Shown here piece after piece: positions 49,684-57,754 of a stretch of DNA of 64,000 nt (positions within the stretch are counted from its first letter, which is position 1; each line of letters opens with the position of its first letter). The position numbers and the translations under genes are program-made. Source of the DNA: Myceligenerans crystallogenes (GTDB taxonomy: Bacteria; Actinomycetota; Actinomycetes; Actinomycetales; Cellulomonadaceae); NCBI RefSeq assembly GCF_039529775.1, contig NZ_BAAANL010000006.1, forward strand, positions 186,001 to 250,000, written 5' to 3'. Under the pieces are notes generated by a model. The model was not told the DNA's origin, searched no databases, and saw only the letters and a program-made list of their open reading frames with translations.

Positions 49684-50775
49684 TCACGCCGGGAGGGACG
49701 CCGCGGCCAGCTGCCGCCGGACGGCGAGGGCCGCCGCGCGGCCCGCCCGGTTGCCGCCGATCGTACTGGCCGACGGCCCGTAGCCGACCAGCTGCACCCG
49801 CGCGTCCCGTACGGCGGTCACGGAGGTCTGCACGTCGCGCGTACCGGGCAGCAACGGGATGCCGCCGCGTTCGCCGCGCAGGCCGAGCGGTGCCAGGTGC
49901 GTGACGGCGGGCCGGAACCCGGTGGCCCACAGGATCGAGTCCACCGGCTCGAAGGCGGGCTCCCCCGGCCGGGTCGCGTCGTCGGCCCACCTGACGCCGC
50001 CGGGTTCGATCCGCGCGAACATCGGCCGGCGCCGGTCGTAGACGCCGAGCCGCGCCGCCTCCAGCTCCTGCGGCCGCAGGGCCAGGCCGGTCACGCTCAC
50101 CACGCTGGCCGGCGGCAGGCCGGCCGCGACGCGTTCCTGCACGTGCGCGACGGCGTCCCGGCCGGCGTCCTCGTCGAACTCCTCCCGCCACACCGGCTCG
50201 CGGCGGGTCACCCACAGCACGTCCGTGACGGGCGCGAGCTCGCCGAGGAACTGCACGGCCGACGCGCCTCCGCCCACCACGAGCACCCGCTTGCCCCGGA
50301 AATGACCGGCGCCCGGGTAGTCGTGGGTGTGGAACTGCTCCCCGCGGAACGTCCCGATCCCGGGGTAGGCCGGGACGAACGGCCGCTCCCAGGTGCCCGT
50401 CGCGTTGACCAGGGTCCGGGTCAGCCACGTCCCGGCGTCGGACCGCACCTCCAGCAGACCACCGCGGTCGCGCACCGATGTCACGCGCACGGGCCGTCGC
50501 ACCGGCAGACCGTGCTCCGCCTCGTACCGCTCGAACCACGCGGGCACCACCTGGTTGGCACGGTCGCCCGAGCGCCCCGGCGCCGGCCCGTCCGGCAGGT
50601 CGGCCACCCCGTGCACGTCCCCCATGGTCAGCGAGTCCCACCGGTGCTGCCACGCCCCGCCCGCACGTGGCGCGCCGTCGAGCACGACGTGCTCGATCCC
50701 GAGCCTGACCAGGTGGTACGACGCCGAAAGACCCGCCTGGCCGGCTCCGATCACGATCGACTCGTACACGCTCAC
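49684..50775 (-). CDS. Flavin-containing monooxygenase-like NAD(P)/FAD oxidoreductase
   Basis: 363 residues from the GTG at 50775 (VSVYESIVIGAGQAGLS); a GTG five codons upstream is possible. FAD loop IVIGAGQAGLSASYHL (~6-21), NAD(P) loop VLVVGGGASAVQFLGEL (~162-178), FAD-binding ATGFRPAVTHL (~300). The first strand is followed by GAPRAGGAWQHRWDSL, as in flavin monooxygenases that oxygenate N or S atoms or ketones (TrkA/CzcO-like). Substrate unknown. Likely cytoplasmic. Confidence 0.9.
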   Translation of the reverse strand: MSVYESIVIGAGQAGLSASYHLVRLGIEHVVLDGAPRAGGAWQHRWDSLTMGDVHGVADLPDGPAPGRSGDRANQVVPAWFERYEAEHGLPVRRPVRVTSVRDRGGLLEVRSDAGTWLTRTLVNATGTWERPFVPAYPGIGTFRGEQFHTHDYPGAGHFRGKRVLVVGGGASAVQFLGELAPVTDVLWVTRREPVWREEFDEDAGRDAVAHVQERVAAGLPPASVVSVTGLALRPQELEAARLGVYDRRRPMFARIEPGGVRWADDATRPGEPAFEPVDSILWATGFRPAVTHLAPLGLRGERGGIPLLPGTRDVQTSVTAVRDARVQLVGYGPSASTIGGNRAGRAAALAVRRQLAAASLPA

Positions 50776-50826
50776 GAGAGTCCCAACCACCCGGCCGGGC
50801 GTTCCATGCCCGCTGTGACGAACCGG

Positions 50827-51312
50827 TCAGGGGTAGCTGACCGGCTTGCCGCACTCGGACGGCGTGACGCCGTCGTCCCAGCGGGCCGCGCCGATGCACG
50901 CGGTGACCTCGACGCGGTCGATCTGCGGCGAGGGGTACCACGGGCTGTCCGGCGTCAGGGTGAGGGACACCTTGCCGCTGCTGGTGGTCGAGACCAGCTC
51001 CCGGTCCACCACCCGCTCGCCGCTGTAGGCGGTGAAGACCGCCACGGCGGTGGGCGCGACGAGGAACGCGCAGATCCCGGGGTCGGAGAGCTTGACGTAG
51101 CCCTCCACCCCGACGGCCGACGGCTCCGGCGAGTGGGTCGCGTACCAGTGCAGCGTCCCCTCGGTGGCGCTGACCACACCGCAGACGCCGGTGTGCTCGG
51201 CCTGGAAGGGCTGCAGCCGGTCAGGGTGCGTGGCCGACGCCGGGACGGGCGCGGCCAGCAGCGCGGCGGCGAGGGCGAGACTTGCGACGAGGCGTGCAGA
51301 AGTGGTTCCCAT
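50827..51312 (-). CDS. Secreted Cys-rich protein of unknown function
   Basis: 161 residues; ATG at 51312. Sec signal peptide with cleavage near ASA-THPD (~28). Mature part is beta-rich with four Cys (VCGVV ~44, ICAFL ~81, TACIG ~139, SECGK ~155), enough for two disulfides. Not similar to the subtilisin-inhibitor family by eye. Ribosome site not obvious. Actinobacterial secreted proteins of this size are often protease inhibitors or cell-wall ligands; no function is claimed. Confidence 0.78.
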   Translation of the reverse strand: MGTTSARLVASLALAAALLAAPVPASATHPDRLQPFQAEHTGVCGVVSATEGTLHWYATHSPEPSAVGVEGYVKLSDPGICAFLVAPTAVAVFTAYSGERVVDRELVSTTSSGKVSLTLTPDSPWYPSPQIDRVEVTACIGAARWDDGVTPSECGKPVSYP

Positions 51313-51538
51313 CGTCCGAGGACTCCCTTGTACTCGTGTGGGTGGAGCGATCACGGCGGGCCGGGAACACCGCCCCGCCAACCGGAGTCTCCCAGCGCGC
51401 GGGACCCGGCTCAAGGAAACGGCAGCATCCGAATCGCTTGGGGTCCGACGCCGGCCTCGCGGAGGCTTCCGGCACACGGCAGGTGACGCCCGACCAGCGA
51501 CCTCGTGGAGGGGCGGCATGCCGTCGCGATCCCTGCAT

Positions 51539-51560
51539 TTGTCACACTCAGCGTTACAAT
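51539..51560 (+). promoter_or_regulatory. abiE promoter with overlapping inverted repeat
   Basis: TACAAT (51555-51560) lies 6 nt before the AbiEi ATG, implying a leaderless mRNA. TTGTCAC-N7-GTTACAA (51539-51559), a nearly perfect inverted repeat, overlaps it. AbiEi antitoxins repress their own promoters by binding such repeats. Confidence 0.6.
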
Positions 51561-51566
51561 CGCACC

Positions 51567-52493
51567 ATGAGCAGTGCGACGCCACGTAGCACCATCGCCA
51601 CCCTGGCCGCAGGCCAGTGGGGGCTGTTCAGCGCCGCCCAGGCCACCTCACTCGGCGTGACCCGGATGACGCTCAGCCGCATCGTGTCGTCGGGCGAGCT
51701 CGTACGTGTCGTTCACGGCGTGTACGCGACGCCGTCGGCGGTGATGGACGCGCGCGTGGACACCCGGGCGGCATGGCTCGCGACCGATCCGTCCCGGACC
51801 ACCGACCAGCGTCTGGCTCAGCCGCACCTGAGCGGCGTCATCTCGCACGCCAGCGCTGCCGCGCTGCACCAGATCGGGAACATCCTTGATTCCCGCGTGG
51901 ACATCACGTTTCCCGGGCGGCACCAGTCCCGGCGCATCGAGGTGCAGCTGCACAGGGCAGAGCTGCGCCGCGACGACGTCACGCACATCGACGGCCTCCC
52001 CGTGACGACGCCCGAACGAACCCTCGCCGACCTCGTCGTCGCAGGCCATGACCGCGAGCACATCTCACAGGCCCTGGCCGATGCCGTCGACCAGCACCTC
52101 ACCTCGCCGGAGCGCGTGCGCTCGGCCCTTGCCCGGCAGATCGGCGACGCCGCCGCCGACGGGGTGATGGACGATCTGCTCCCCTGGGCCGGGCTCGACC
52201 AGGAATCGCTGGTCGAAAGGCTCTTCACATCAGCGGTCGTCCAGCGGGCATTCGCCGACGCGTTCGCACTTGGCGTGGAGCGATTCTCGAAGGCTGTCAA
52301 TTCGAACGACGATCCGCTCGGACAAGAAATGACAGACCGCAGGCAGCGGTCAAGCATGGACGCCGCCACTGTGGCACGCACCCTTGCCTCACCTGCTGTC
52401 CGCGACCTCGTCGTCAACCTTGTCTTCAAGCCGACGAAAGACCTGACCGACGACTCCCTGAGACGCGCCCTGCAGACAATGCAGATCGCCTGA
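51567..52493 (+). CDS. abiEi: AbiEi-type antitoxin / autorepressor
   Basis: 308 residues; ATG at 51567. N-terminal winged-helix (QWGLFSAAQATSLGVTRMTLSRIVSSGELVRVV, ~17-50) then the AbiEi antitoxin domain: ISHASAAALHQIG, VQLHRAEL, DGLPVTTPERTLADLV (~145-160). The C-terminal ~90 residues are extra and variable. In type IV systems, the antitoxin opposes the toxin without direct binding and represses the operon. Followed after 62 bp by the nucleotidyltransferase toxin gene. Confidence 0.88.
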   Translation: MSSATPRSTIATLAAGQWGLFSAAQATSLGVTRMTLSRIVSSGELVRVVHGVYATPSAVMDARVDTRAAWLATDPSRTTDQRLAQPHLSGVISHASAAALHQIGNILDSRVDITFPGRHQSRRIEVQLHRAELRRDDVTHIDGLPVTTPERTLADLVVAGHDREHISQALADAVDQHLTSPERVRSALARQIGDAAADGVMDDLLPWAGLDQESLVERLFTSAVVQRAFADAFALGVERFSKAVNSNDDPLGQEMTDRRQRSSMDAATVARTLASPAVRDLVVNLVFKPTKDLTDDSLRRALQTMQIA

Positions 52494-52555
52494 GATCAGC
52501 CGTCCTGTCGTGAGGCACGCGTGCCGCCACCGGATCTCACAAGGGGACTGCACTC

Positions 52556-53584
52556 ATGACGACGACCAAGCCCTACGCCACCCCTACCGCGATCTGGGCC
52601 GCGGCTCGCGACCGCGCCAGGACCGCCGCGCACCTGTACGGCCGCCCTGCCCCGGAGCTGCTGCGACAGTTCACGTTCCAGCGCATGCTTGCCCGCGTTT
52701 TCACGGAACCTGAAACACCTTGGGTGCTCAAGGGCGGCAACGCACTGCTCGCACGCATCCAGGATGCCCGGCACTCCAGGGACATCGACCTGCTCGCACG
52801 GATCGACGCCGTCGATGACGCGCTGGAGAACTTCCGGAACACGATCTCCTGCGACCTGGGAGACCACTTCGCGTTCGCGGTCACCAAGGTCCGGCAGATC
52901 GGCGGAACCGACCAGCAGGCAGAGGTCACGGGACGCAACCTCACGATCACTCCGCGAATCGGCAGCAAAAAGCTCGATCCGTTCCCTGTCGACCTCGTCA
53001 CGGGATCCCTGATGACGAGCGAGCCGGAGATTCTCACCGCACGCCCGCTCGTCGAACTTCCCGGGCTCGATCTGCCTCCGTTCCGGCTCTACCCCGCCGT
53101 CGACCACGTCGCCGACAAGCTCTGCGCGACCGAGACCGTCTACCGCGGGCGGCCCTCCACCCAGATCCGCGATCTCGTCGATCTCGTCGTGATCGCTCGC
53201 ACCCAGGGCATGGGCCTGTCGGATCTCCGCTCGGCGATCCACCAGGAGCGCGTCCACCGGAACCTTCCGGCCACCGACACGTTCCAGGCCCCTGACGGAT
53301 GGGCCGCCACCTATCCGGCGGCCGCGGCCGCAACGCCGCTCTGCGACGGACTCACCTTCGACGATGCTGTCGCGCTCGTCTCCCATCTGCTGGCACCCGC
53401 ATTGACCGACACGACGGACGACGCGAGCTGGAACCCCATCAGCACGACATGGGACAGCGCGGCGGTGAAGGGCCCCTCCGACATGAACACGTCCGACGAC
53501 GCCGGCGACGAGTTTGAGGGTACGGATCGATCGCGACAAACAGGTCGATGCATGCAGGATGCGTCCCGGTCGTGTCCGTCATGA
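52556..53584 (+). CDS. abiEii: AbiEii-type nucleotidyltransferase toxin
   Basis: 342 residues; ATG at 52556 after AAGGGG. Nucleotidyltransferase motif VLKGGNALLARIQDARHS followed by RDIDLLAR (~57-82): GG...S-x-D-I-D. A later KLCATE and RDLVDLVVI match the rest of the AbiEii/DUF1814 domain. The toxin modifies tRNA 3' ends or other RNA, halting growth during infection. The last ~45 residues are Asp/Ser/Gly-rich and end in a Cys-containing tail, probably not part of the fold. The 3' end overlaps the convergent GNAT gene by 6 bp. Confidence 0.9.
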   Translation: MTTTKPYATPTAIWAAARDRARTAAHLYGRPAPELLRQFTFQRMLARVFTEPETPWVLKGGNALLARIQDARHSRDIDLLARIDAVDDALENFRNTISCDLGDHFAFAVTKVRQIGGTDQQAEVTGRNLTITPRIGSKKLDPFPVDLVTGSLMTSEPEILTARPLVELPGLDLPPFRLYPAVDHVADKLCATETVYRGRPSTQIRDLVDLVVIARTQGMGLSDLRSAIHQERVHRNLPATDTFQAPDGWAATYPAAAAATPLCDGLTFDDAVALVSHLLAPALTDTTDDASWNPISTTWDSAAVKGPSDMNTSDDAGDEFEGTDRSRQTGRCMQDASRSCPS

Positions 53585-54094
53585 CCTCGGCGCAGTCACC
53601 GTGAAGGTCAGCCAGGTGTCGGGGCCCTGGACGCCGCGGCGGCTGTCCTTGTCGAAGGCTTGCGCCAGGCGTGGCCAGAACGCGGCGGCCGCCGCGTTGC
53701 TCTCCTGGTAGGCGACCGACCACTCGCCCGGTGCCGCCTCCAGGACGGCGCGGGCGAACGCCGTGCCGAGTCCTCCCCTGCGGACCGGAGCCACGAGGAA
53801 GAAACTGCTGAGGACCCGCGTCGGCTCGTCGAGTGCGCGAGTGATCGCCAGACCCACCGGCTGCGGGCCCGCACTGAGCAGCCACGGCTGCCACGACGGC
53901 TTCGCCGCATCCAGGGCGGCGTCGAGCCGCTCCGAACGGTACGTGCCGTCCGGACCGGGCAACGTTCCCGTGACGCCGGACATGTCATGCCGGAACAGCA
54001 GCCAGAGGTGCCGCAGCGCGGGCTCGTCGGCTGCGGTCGCGATGCGGGCGGCGACCGGCGTCGGAAGGTCGAGGTCGGTGTGCAGGATCGTCAT
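53579..54094 (-). CDS. GNAT-fold acetyltransferase
   Basis: 171 residues; ATG at 54094. GNAT pattern: ARIATAADEPALRHLWLLFRHD, VGLAITRAL, SSFFLVAPVRRGGLGTAFARAVL (~98-120, acetyl-CoA loop) and VAYQESNAAAAAFWPRLAQ (~128-146). Substrate unknown. A 9-bp hairpin lies 6 nt upstream of the ATG. It converges with abiEii. Confidence 0.85.
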   Translation of the reverse strand: MTILHTDLDLPTPVAARIATAADEPALRHLWLLFRHDMSGVTGTLPGPDGTYRSERLDAALDAAKPSWQPWLLSAGPQPVGLAITRALDEPTRVLSSFFLVAPVRRGGLGTAFARAVLEAAPGEWSVAYQESNAAAAAFWPRLAQAFDKDSRRGVQGPDTWLTFTVTAPRS

Positions 54095-54392
54095 ACGCAA
54101 GAGCCTCGGAACGCGATGGCGTGCCGAGGCTCTGGTCGAATTCTCTCACGCCTCACGCCTCACGCCGCGCAGCTCGGTCGGCAGTCCGTGCGGTCCGGAT
54201 CTGGGCCGAGACGCACGTCCCCGACATCCTCGAGGCCCGGGCCCGCATCGAGGCGGCCGATGAACCAGACGGTCACGAACGGGCGTAGCGAGCACGGGCG
54301 CCGGCCCAAGGGGTGACGGCGCTCGAATCGATCGGATCCGACGCCGTATCCTCTGCCTGCGGGTGAACGGGATTCACGGACAGGGGTGGCGT
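54095..54392. other. Intergenic region between GNAT and MFS genes
   Basis: 298 bp. Contains the hairpin GAGCCTCGG (54101-54109) / CCGAGGCTC (54124-54132) in the GNAT leader, a short CACGCCT tandem repeat (~54148-54163), and on the + strand a frame ending at ~54289 reading VRIWAETHVPDILEARARIE that may be a gene remnant. The MFS promoter should lie at ~54320-54390; TATCCT (54347-54352) is a -10 candidate without a good -35. Confidence 0.4.
54101..54132 (-). promoter_or_regulatory. Leader hairpin next to the GNAT start codon
   Basis: Perfect 9-bp stem with a 14-nt loop, ending 6 nt before the ATG at 54094 on the minus strand. It would cover the ribosome-binding region of the mRNA and may limit translation. 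Confidence 0.45.
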
Positions 54393-55574
54393 ATGAGCGA
54401 GAACACGGTCGACGACGAGGCGAAGGCCGGGCTCGGCAACGCCCAGGCGGGGCTGCTGGTGCTGGCCTTCTCGGTGTTCGCCGCGGTGGCCACCGAGATG
54501 CTTCCGGTGGGGCTCCTCCCGGAGATCGCGGACAGCCTGGAGATCTCCGAGGCGCGGACCGGCCTGCTGGTCTCGCTGTACGCGGGGATGGTCGCCGTGC
54601 TCGCCGTCCCGCTGACCATCGCCACCCGGCGGATCCCGCGCAAGCGGCTGCTGCTGATCGGCATGGGCGTCTACGCGGCGAGCAACCTCGTCTCGGCCCT
54701 CGCGCCCGGCTTCGCGGCGCTCGCCGTGGGGCGCGCGATCGGCGGGGCGACCCATGCGCTCTTCATCTCCGTGGCCATCGGGTACGCGGCCCGGCTCGTG
54801 CCGCCGCGGCTGACGGGGCAGGCGCTCGCGCTGGCCTCGGCCGGGGTGTCGCTGGGCTTCGTGCTCGGGGTGCCGCTCACCACCGCGCTGGGCAACGCCG
54901 CCGGGTGGCGGGTCGCGTTCGGGGCGCTCGTCGTGCTCATGGTGGTCGCGCTCGTCCTGATCGCCGTCGTGCTGCCCGACGTCGGCGAGCGGGCCGCCGC
55001 CGCGGCCGCCGGGTCCGGGCACCGGCGCAGGATGACCACGGTCATCGCCTCGAACACCCTGGCCTGGATCGGGCACTTCACGCTCTACACCTACATCAGC
55101 GTGCTGCTGCTGCGCGCCGGGGCGCCGAGCGGCGCCGTCGGGCCGCTGCTGCTCGTGTTCGGCACGTTCGGGCTGCTCGGGGTCTGGCTGGGTGCGCCCT
55201 GGCTGGACCGCGCCCCCCGGCACAGCGCGCTGGTGATCCTCGCCCTCGTCGCGCTCGGCATCGGGGCCGCGGGTGCGGCGTCGGCGCATCTCGGCTGGGT
55301 CGTAGCGGCCGGAGTGGTCTGGTCGCTCGCCTGGGGGCCGGTCGCGTCGCTCTACCAGTCGGCCGCCGTCCGCTCCCACGCCACCACCCCCGAGCTGGCC
55401 GGCGCATGGATCAACGCCACCTGCAACATCGGCATCGCCGTCGGCGCGGTCCTGGGCGGCCAGGTCCTGGAGGTCGCGGGCATCCGCGAGGTCGCGTGGC
55501 TGGCCCTGGCGATCGTCCTCCCGGCGATCGCCGTCATCGCCCTCGGCAGACGGGCGTTCCCCGCGAGGGCGTGA
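54393..55574 (+). CDS. MFS transporter (DHA1 / sugar-efflux-like)
   Basis: 393 residues; ATG at 54393. Twelve membrane helices; motif A-like RRIPRKRLLLIG between helices 2 and 3 (~74-85), LAVGRAIGGATHALFISVAIGY (helix 4), and motif C-like GVSLGFVLGVPLTTALG (helix 5, ~152-168). This fits the SotB/AraJ-like drug:H+ antiporter-1 group, exporting drugs or sugars. The start MSENTVDDEAKAGLG gives a short cytoplasmic N-terminus. Converges with the DUF4279 gene. Confidence 0.92.
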   Translation: MSENTVDDEAKAGLGNAQAGLLVLAFSVFAAVATEMLPVGLLPEIADSLEISEARTGLLVSLYAGMVAVLAVPLTIATRRIPRKRLLLIGMGVYAASNLVSALAPGFAALAVGRAIGGATHALFISVAIGYAARLVPPRLTGQALALASAGVSLGFVLGVPLTTALGNAAGWRVAFGALVVLMVVALVLIAVVLPDVGERAAAAAAGSGHRRRMTTVIASNTLAWIGHFTLYTYISVLLLRAGAPSGAVGPLLLVFGTFGLLGVWLGAPWLDRAPRHSALVILALVALGIGAAGAASAHLGWVVAAGVVWSLAWGPVASLYQSAAVRSHATTPELAGAWINATCNIGIAVGAVLGGQVLEVAGIREVAWLALAIVLPAIAVIALGRRAFPARA

Positions 55575-55611
55575 GCGCGGGCGGGTCACAACCAACCCTC
55601 CTCCGCCTCGC

Positions 55612-56607
55612 TCAACGCTGCCATGTGATGCCTCGGGTCTCTCCGGTCTCGATCAGTTCGTCGACGACGTCCAGCAGCCGACGTAGGAACACGTCCAAGC
55701 CGGCCGCGACCTCGCCGGGCGGCTCGTCGCCCTGGAGCCAGGTGGTCCCGTGGACCTGTGCTCTCGGCAGGTGCACGATCCGGCCGTCCTCGGGCACCAG
55801 TGCGAAGAAGCCCACGCCGTCCGCGCCGAACGGGACCACCGGGAAGGTGCCGGTCCTGGTCCGGACGGCCACGGGAAACCCGCGACGGCCGGCGTCAGCA
55901 AGCCAACGGGCAGGATGGATGGCGTAGCCAGTGTGCACATCGGGTAGGGAGACCTCCTGCACGACGACGTAGAACCGAGCGAGCGGCTCCGGCAGATCGG
56001 GGCGGGACTCGCGCGGTCCGGCGTCGTGGAAAGGGACGACCGTGTTGGAGCCGAGCTCCGGAACATGGCCGGGACTCTTCTCGAAGGTGGTCTCGAAGCT
56101 GCGGGCAGAGGCTGCCATCGCATCGCGCCACCATCCCGGGTCGACCGGAGGAAGATAGCCGAGCGGGACCTCGTCGGGTTCACCTGCCAGTTCGGCGTAC
56201 TGGTCGAGGTCCAAGGACACACCTGCTCGGGCCATCCAAGCGAGCGCCGCCGGTTCCAGTGCCAGGCCGCACGACCCGATCGGATCCAGCCCGTCCAGCT
56301 CCTGGACGATGACGAGGGACGCCTTGTCGCCGGCCTCGACCCGACGGCGGATCCCGTCCGCCATCTCAGCCGGGAGAGCAACAAGGGCACGGTTGATGCC
56401 GTCGACTCCGGCGTGGCGGGAGGCCCGCCACGACAGCCTGTGGCGCCAGAAGCTCGACGTGCAGGTCTTCTTGTGCGGAGGCCTGGACCGAGCACGCGGG
56501 TGCGCGTCGCCGACGGAGTACCCGCCGTCGGACGGCACCCCGATCGTGGCCTCGACCTCGGCCAGCGGCGCATCGGAGCCGACCTTGAGATAGGCGTACC
56601 AGCTCAT
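55612..56607 (-). CDS. DUF4279 - SUKH-like fusion protein
   Basis: 331 residues; ATG at 56607. Residues ~1-140 follow the DUF4279 pattern: MSWYAYLKVGSDA, KTCTSSFWRHRLSWRA, ALVALPAEMADGIRRRVEAG. The C-terminal ~190 residues resemble a SUKH (SMI1/KNR4) domain: EPLARFYVVVQEVSLPD, GYAIHPARWLADAG, GDEPPGEVAAGLDVFLRRLL. SUKH proteins are mostly immunity proteins against secreted toxins, so an immunity role is possible, though no toxin gene is adjacent. Domain calls are by eye and moderate. Confidence 0.78.
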   Translation of the reverse strand: MSWYAYLKVGSDAPLAEVEATIGVPSDGGYSVGDAHPRARSRPPHKKTCTSSFWRHRLSWRASRHAGVDGINRALVALPAEMADGIRRRVEAGDKASLVIVQELDGLDPIGSCGLALEPAALAWMARAGVSLDLDQYAELAGEPDEVPLGYLPPVDPGWWRDAMAASARSFETTFEKSPGHVPELGSNTVVPFHDAGPRESRPDLPEPLARFYVVVQEVSLPDVHTGYAIHPARWLADAGRRGFPVAVRTRTGTFPVVPFGADGVGFFALVPEDGRIVHLPRAQVHGTTWLQGDEPPGEVAAGLDVFLRRLLDVVDELIETGETRGITWQR

Positions 56608-56710
56608 GCCGCGCTCATCTCCGGGTTCGTGGCGCTACCGGGCCAGGGACCCGCGCAGGCTGGACGCCCGGGGCGTGACCGACGTGCGGCTCGGGATGCC
56701 GGCTCATGCC

Positions 56711-57430
56711 CTAGTCCTGGAAGAAGGTGTCCGGCTTGGCGAGGAATCTGCGCCAGAGGGCCACCGGGACGAGGTCGGCCCACTTGCGCTCCGCGATGCC
56801 GTCCTGGGTCAGCTCCAGGATCTGCGCTCCTGGGATCGCGGCGACCAGGGGTGAGTGCGTCGCGTAGATCACCTGGGCGTCATGATCGGCGACCAGGTCC
56901 TGGAGCCGGTACAGGAGCTGGAGGGTCGACTCGAACGACAGCGGGCCCTCGGCCTCGTCGAGCAGGTAGAGGCCCGGGCCCGTGAAACGCCCTGCGATCG
57001 CCTGGAGATAGGACTCGCCGTGGCTCACCTCCCAGGAGGGCAGGTCGCCGTAGCCGGGAACGCCGTACATGTGCGCGAGCATCCCGTAGGCGGTCTCGGC
57101 TCGCAGGAGAAAGCCCTTGGCCTTGCGATGGCCGAGCATGCGAGAGCCCGCGGCCGTGCGGTCGAGGAGGATCGCCTCGCCGAGCTCGCTCCGTTCGACG
57201 TTGCTGGCGTACTTCCGGCCGCCGTGCCCGCCGCGGACGTCGATGCCGTAGCCCTCGGCTATCGCCTCGAGCAGGGTGGACTTGCCGCTCCCGTTCGCGC
57301 CCACCAGGATCGTGATGCGGCTCGCCAGTTCGATGCCCTCGGCGACCAGGTCGGCGACCGACGGAACCGTCCAGGGCCACCGCCCTTCCTCGACGAGAGA
57401 CGGGTTCACGCGGATTCGCTCGATGAGCAC
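56711..57430 (-). CDS. AAA (ABC-like) ATPase, predicted stand-alone
   Basis: 239 residues; GTG at 57430. Walker A ITILVGANGSGKSTLLEA (~39-56), ABC-like acidic box LYLLDEAEGPLSF (~155-167), and VIYATHSPLVAAIPG (~190-204) with the His switch. Same family as predicted ATPases annotated AAA_15/AAA_21 (OLD-like without TOPRIM). No membrane or nuclease domain. Such solo ATPases are common in actinobacteria; function unknown. 103 bp upstream of the DUF4279 gene, same strand. Confidence 0.88.
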   Translation of the reverse strand: MLIERIRVNPSLVEEGRWPWTVPSVADLVAEGIELASRITILVGANGSGKSTLLEAIAEGYGIDVRGGHGGRKYASNVERSELGEAILLDRTAAGSRMLGHRKAKGFLLRAETAYGMLAHMYGVPGYGDLPSWEVSHGESYLQAIAGRFTGPGLYLLDEAEGPLSFESTLQLLYRLQDLVADHDAQVIYATHSPLVAAIPGAQILELTQDGIAERKWADLVPVALWRRFLAKPDTFFQD

Positions 57431-57468
57431 CGGGCCAGCGTAACGAGATCACCAGGCATGCTGTACCC

Positions 57469-57714
57469 ATGCCGAAGACCTTGCCCACGGGCCCCACCCT
57501 GATCCACGACGACAGCGAGGTGCGCTTCGTCGCCGGGACCGACCAGTTCGCGATCCGCCTCAAGGACGGGCACGTGCACGTGCGCGCCATCGACGCCGAG
57601 GGCGGCGAGGCGCAGCTCGTGGTGATCCCGACGTCGCGCAGCACCGTCAACCTGCAGATCGAGCACCCGGCCGCGCACGGGCCGGTCGACCTCGAGGGCC
57701 CGACGGTCCGCTGA
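57469..57714 (+). CDS. Small conserved protein of unknown function
   Basis: 81 residues; ATG at 57469. Compact beta-rich sequence (TLIHDDSEVRFVAGTDQFAIR; HVHVRAIDAEGGEAQLVVIP) without a known domain. It diverges from the ATPase over only 38 bp, so the two may share control. Ends before a strong bidirectional hairpin. Real coding is supported by the stop-free, biased frame. Confidence 0.7.
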   Translation: MPKTLPTGPTLIHDDSEVRFVAGTDQFAIRLKDGHVHVRAIDAEGGEAQLVVIPTSRSTVNLQIEHPAAHGPVDLEGPTVR

Positions 57715-57720
57715 GCCGGG

Positions 57721-57746
57721 TCGCGGCCCGCCGGGGCGGGCCGCGA
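57721..57746. terminator. Bidirectional terminator after the GH127 operon
   Basis: TCGCGGCCCG (57721-57730), loop CCGGGG, CGGGCCGCGA (57737-57746): a perfect 10-bp stem between the convergent small-protein gene and the GH127 gene. Confidence 0.75.
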
Positions 57747-57754
57747 CGCGGTTC

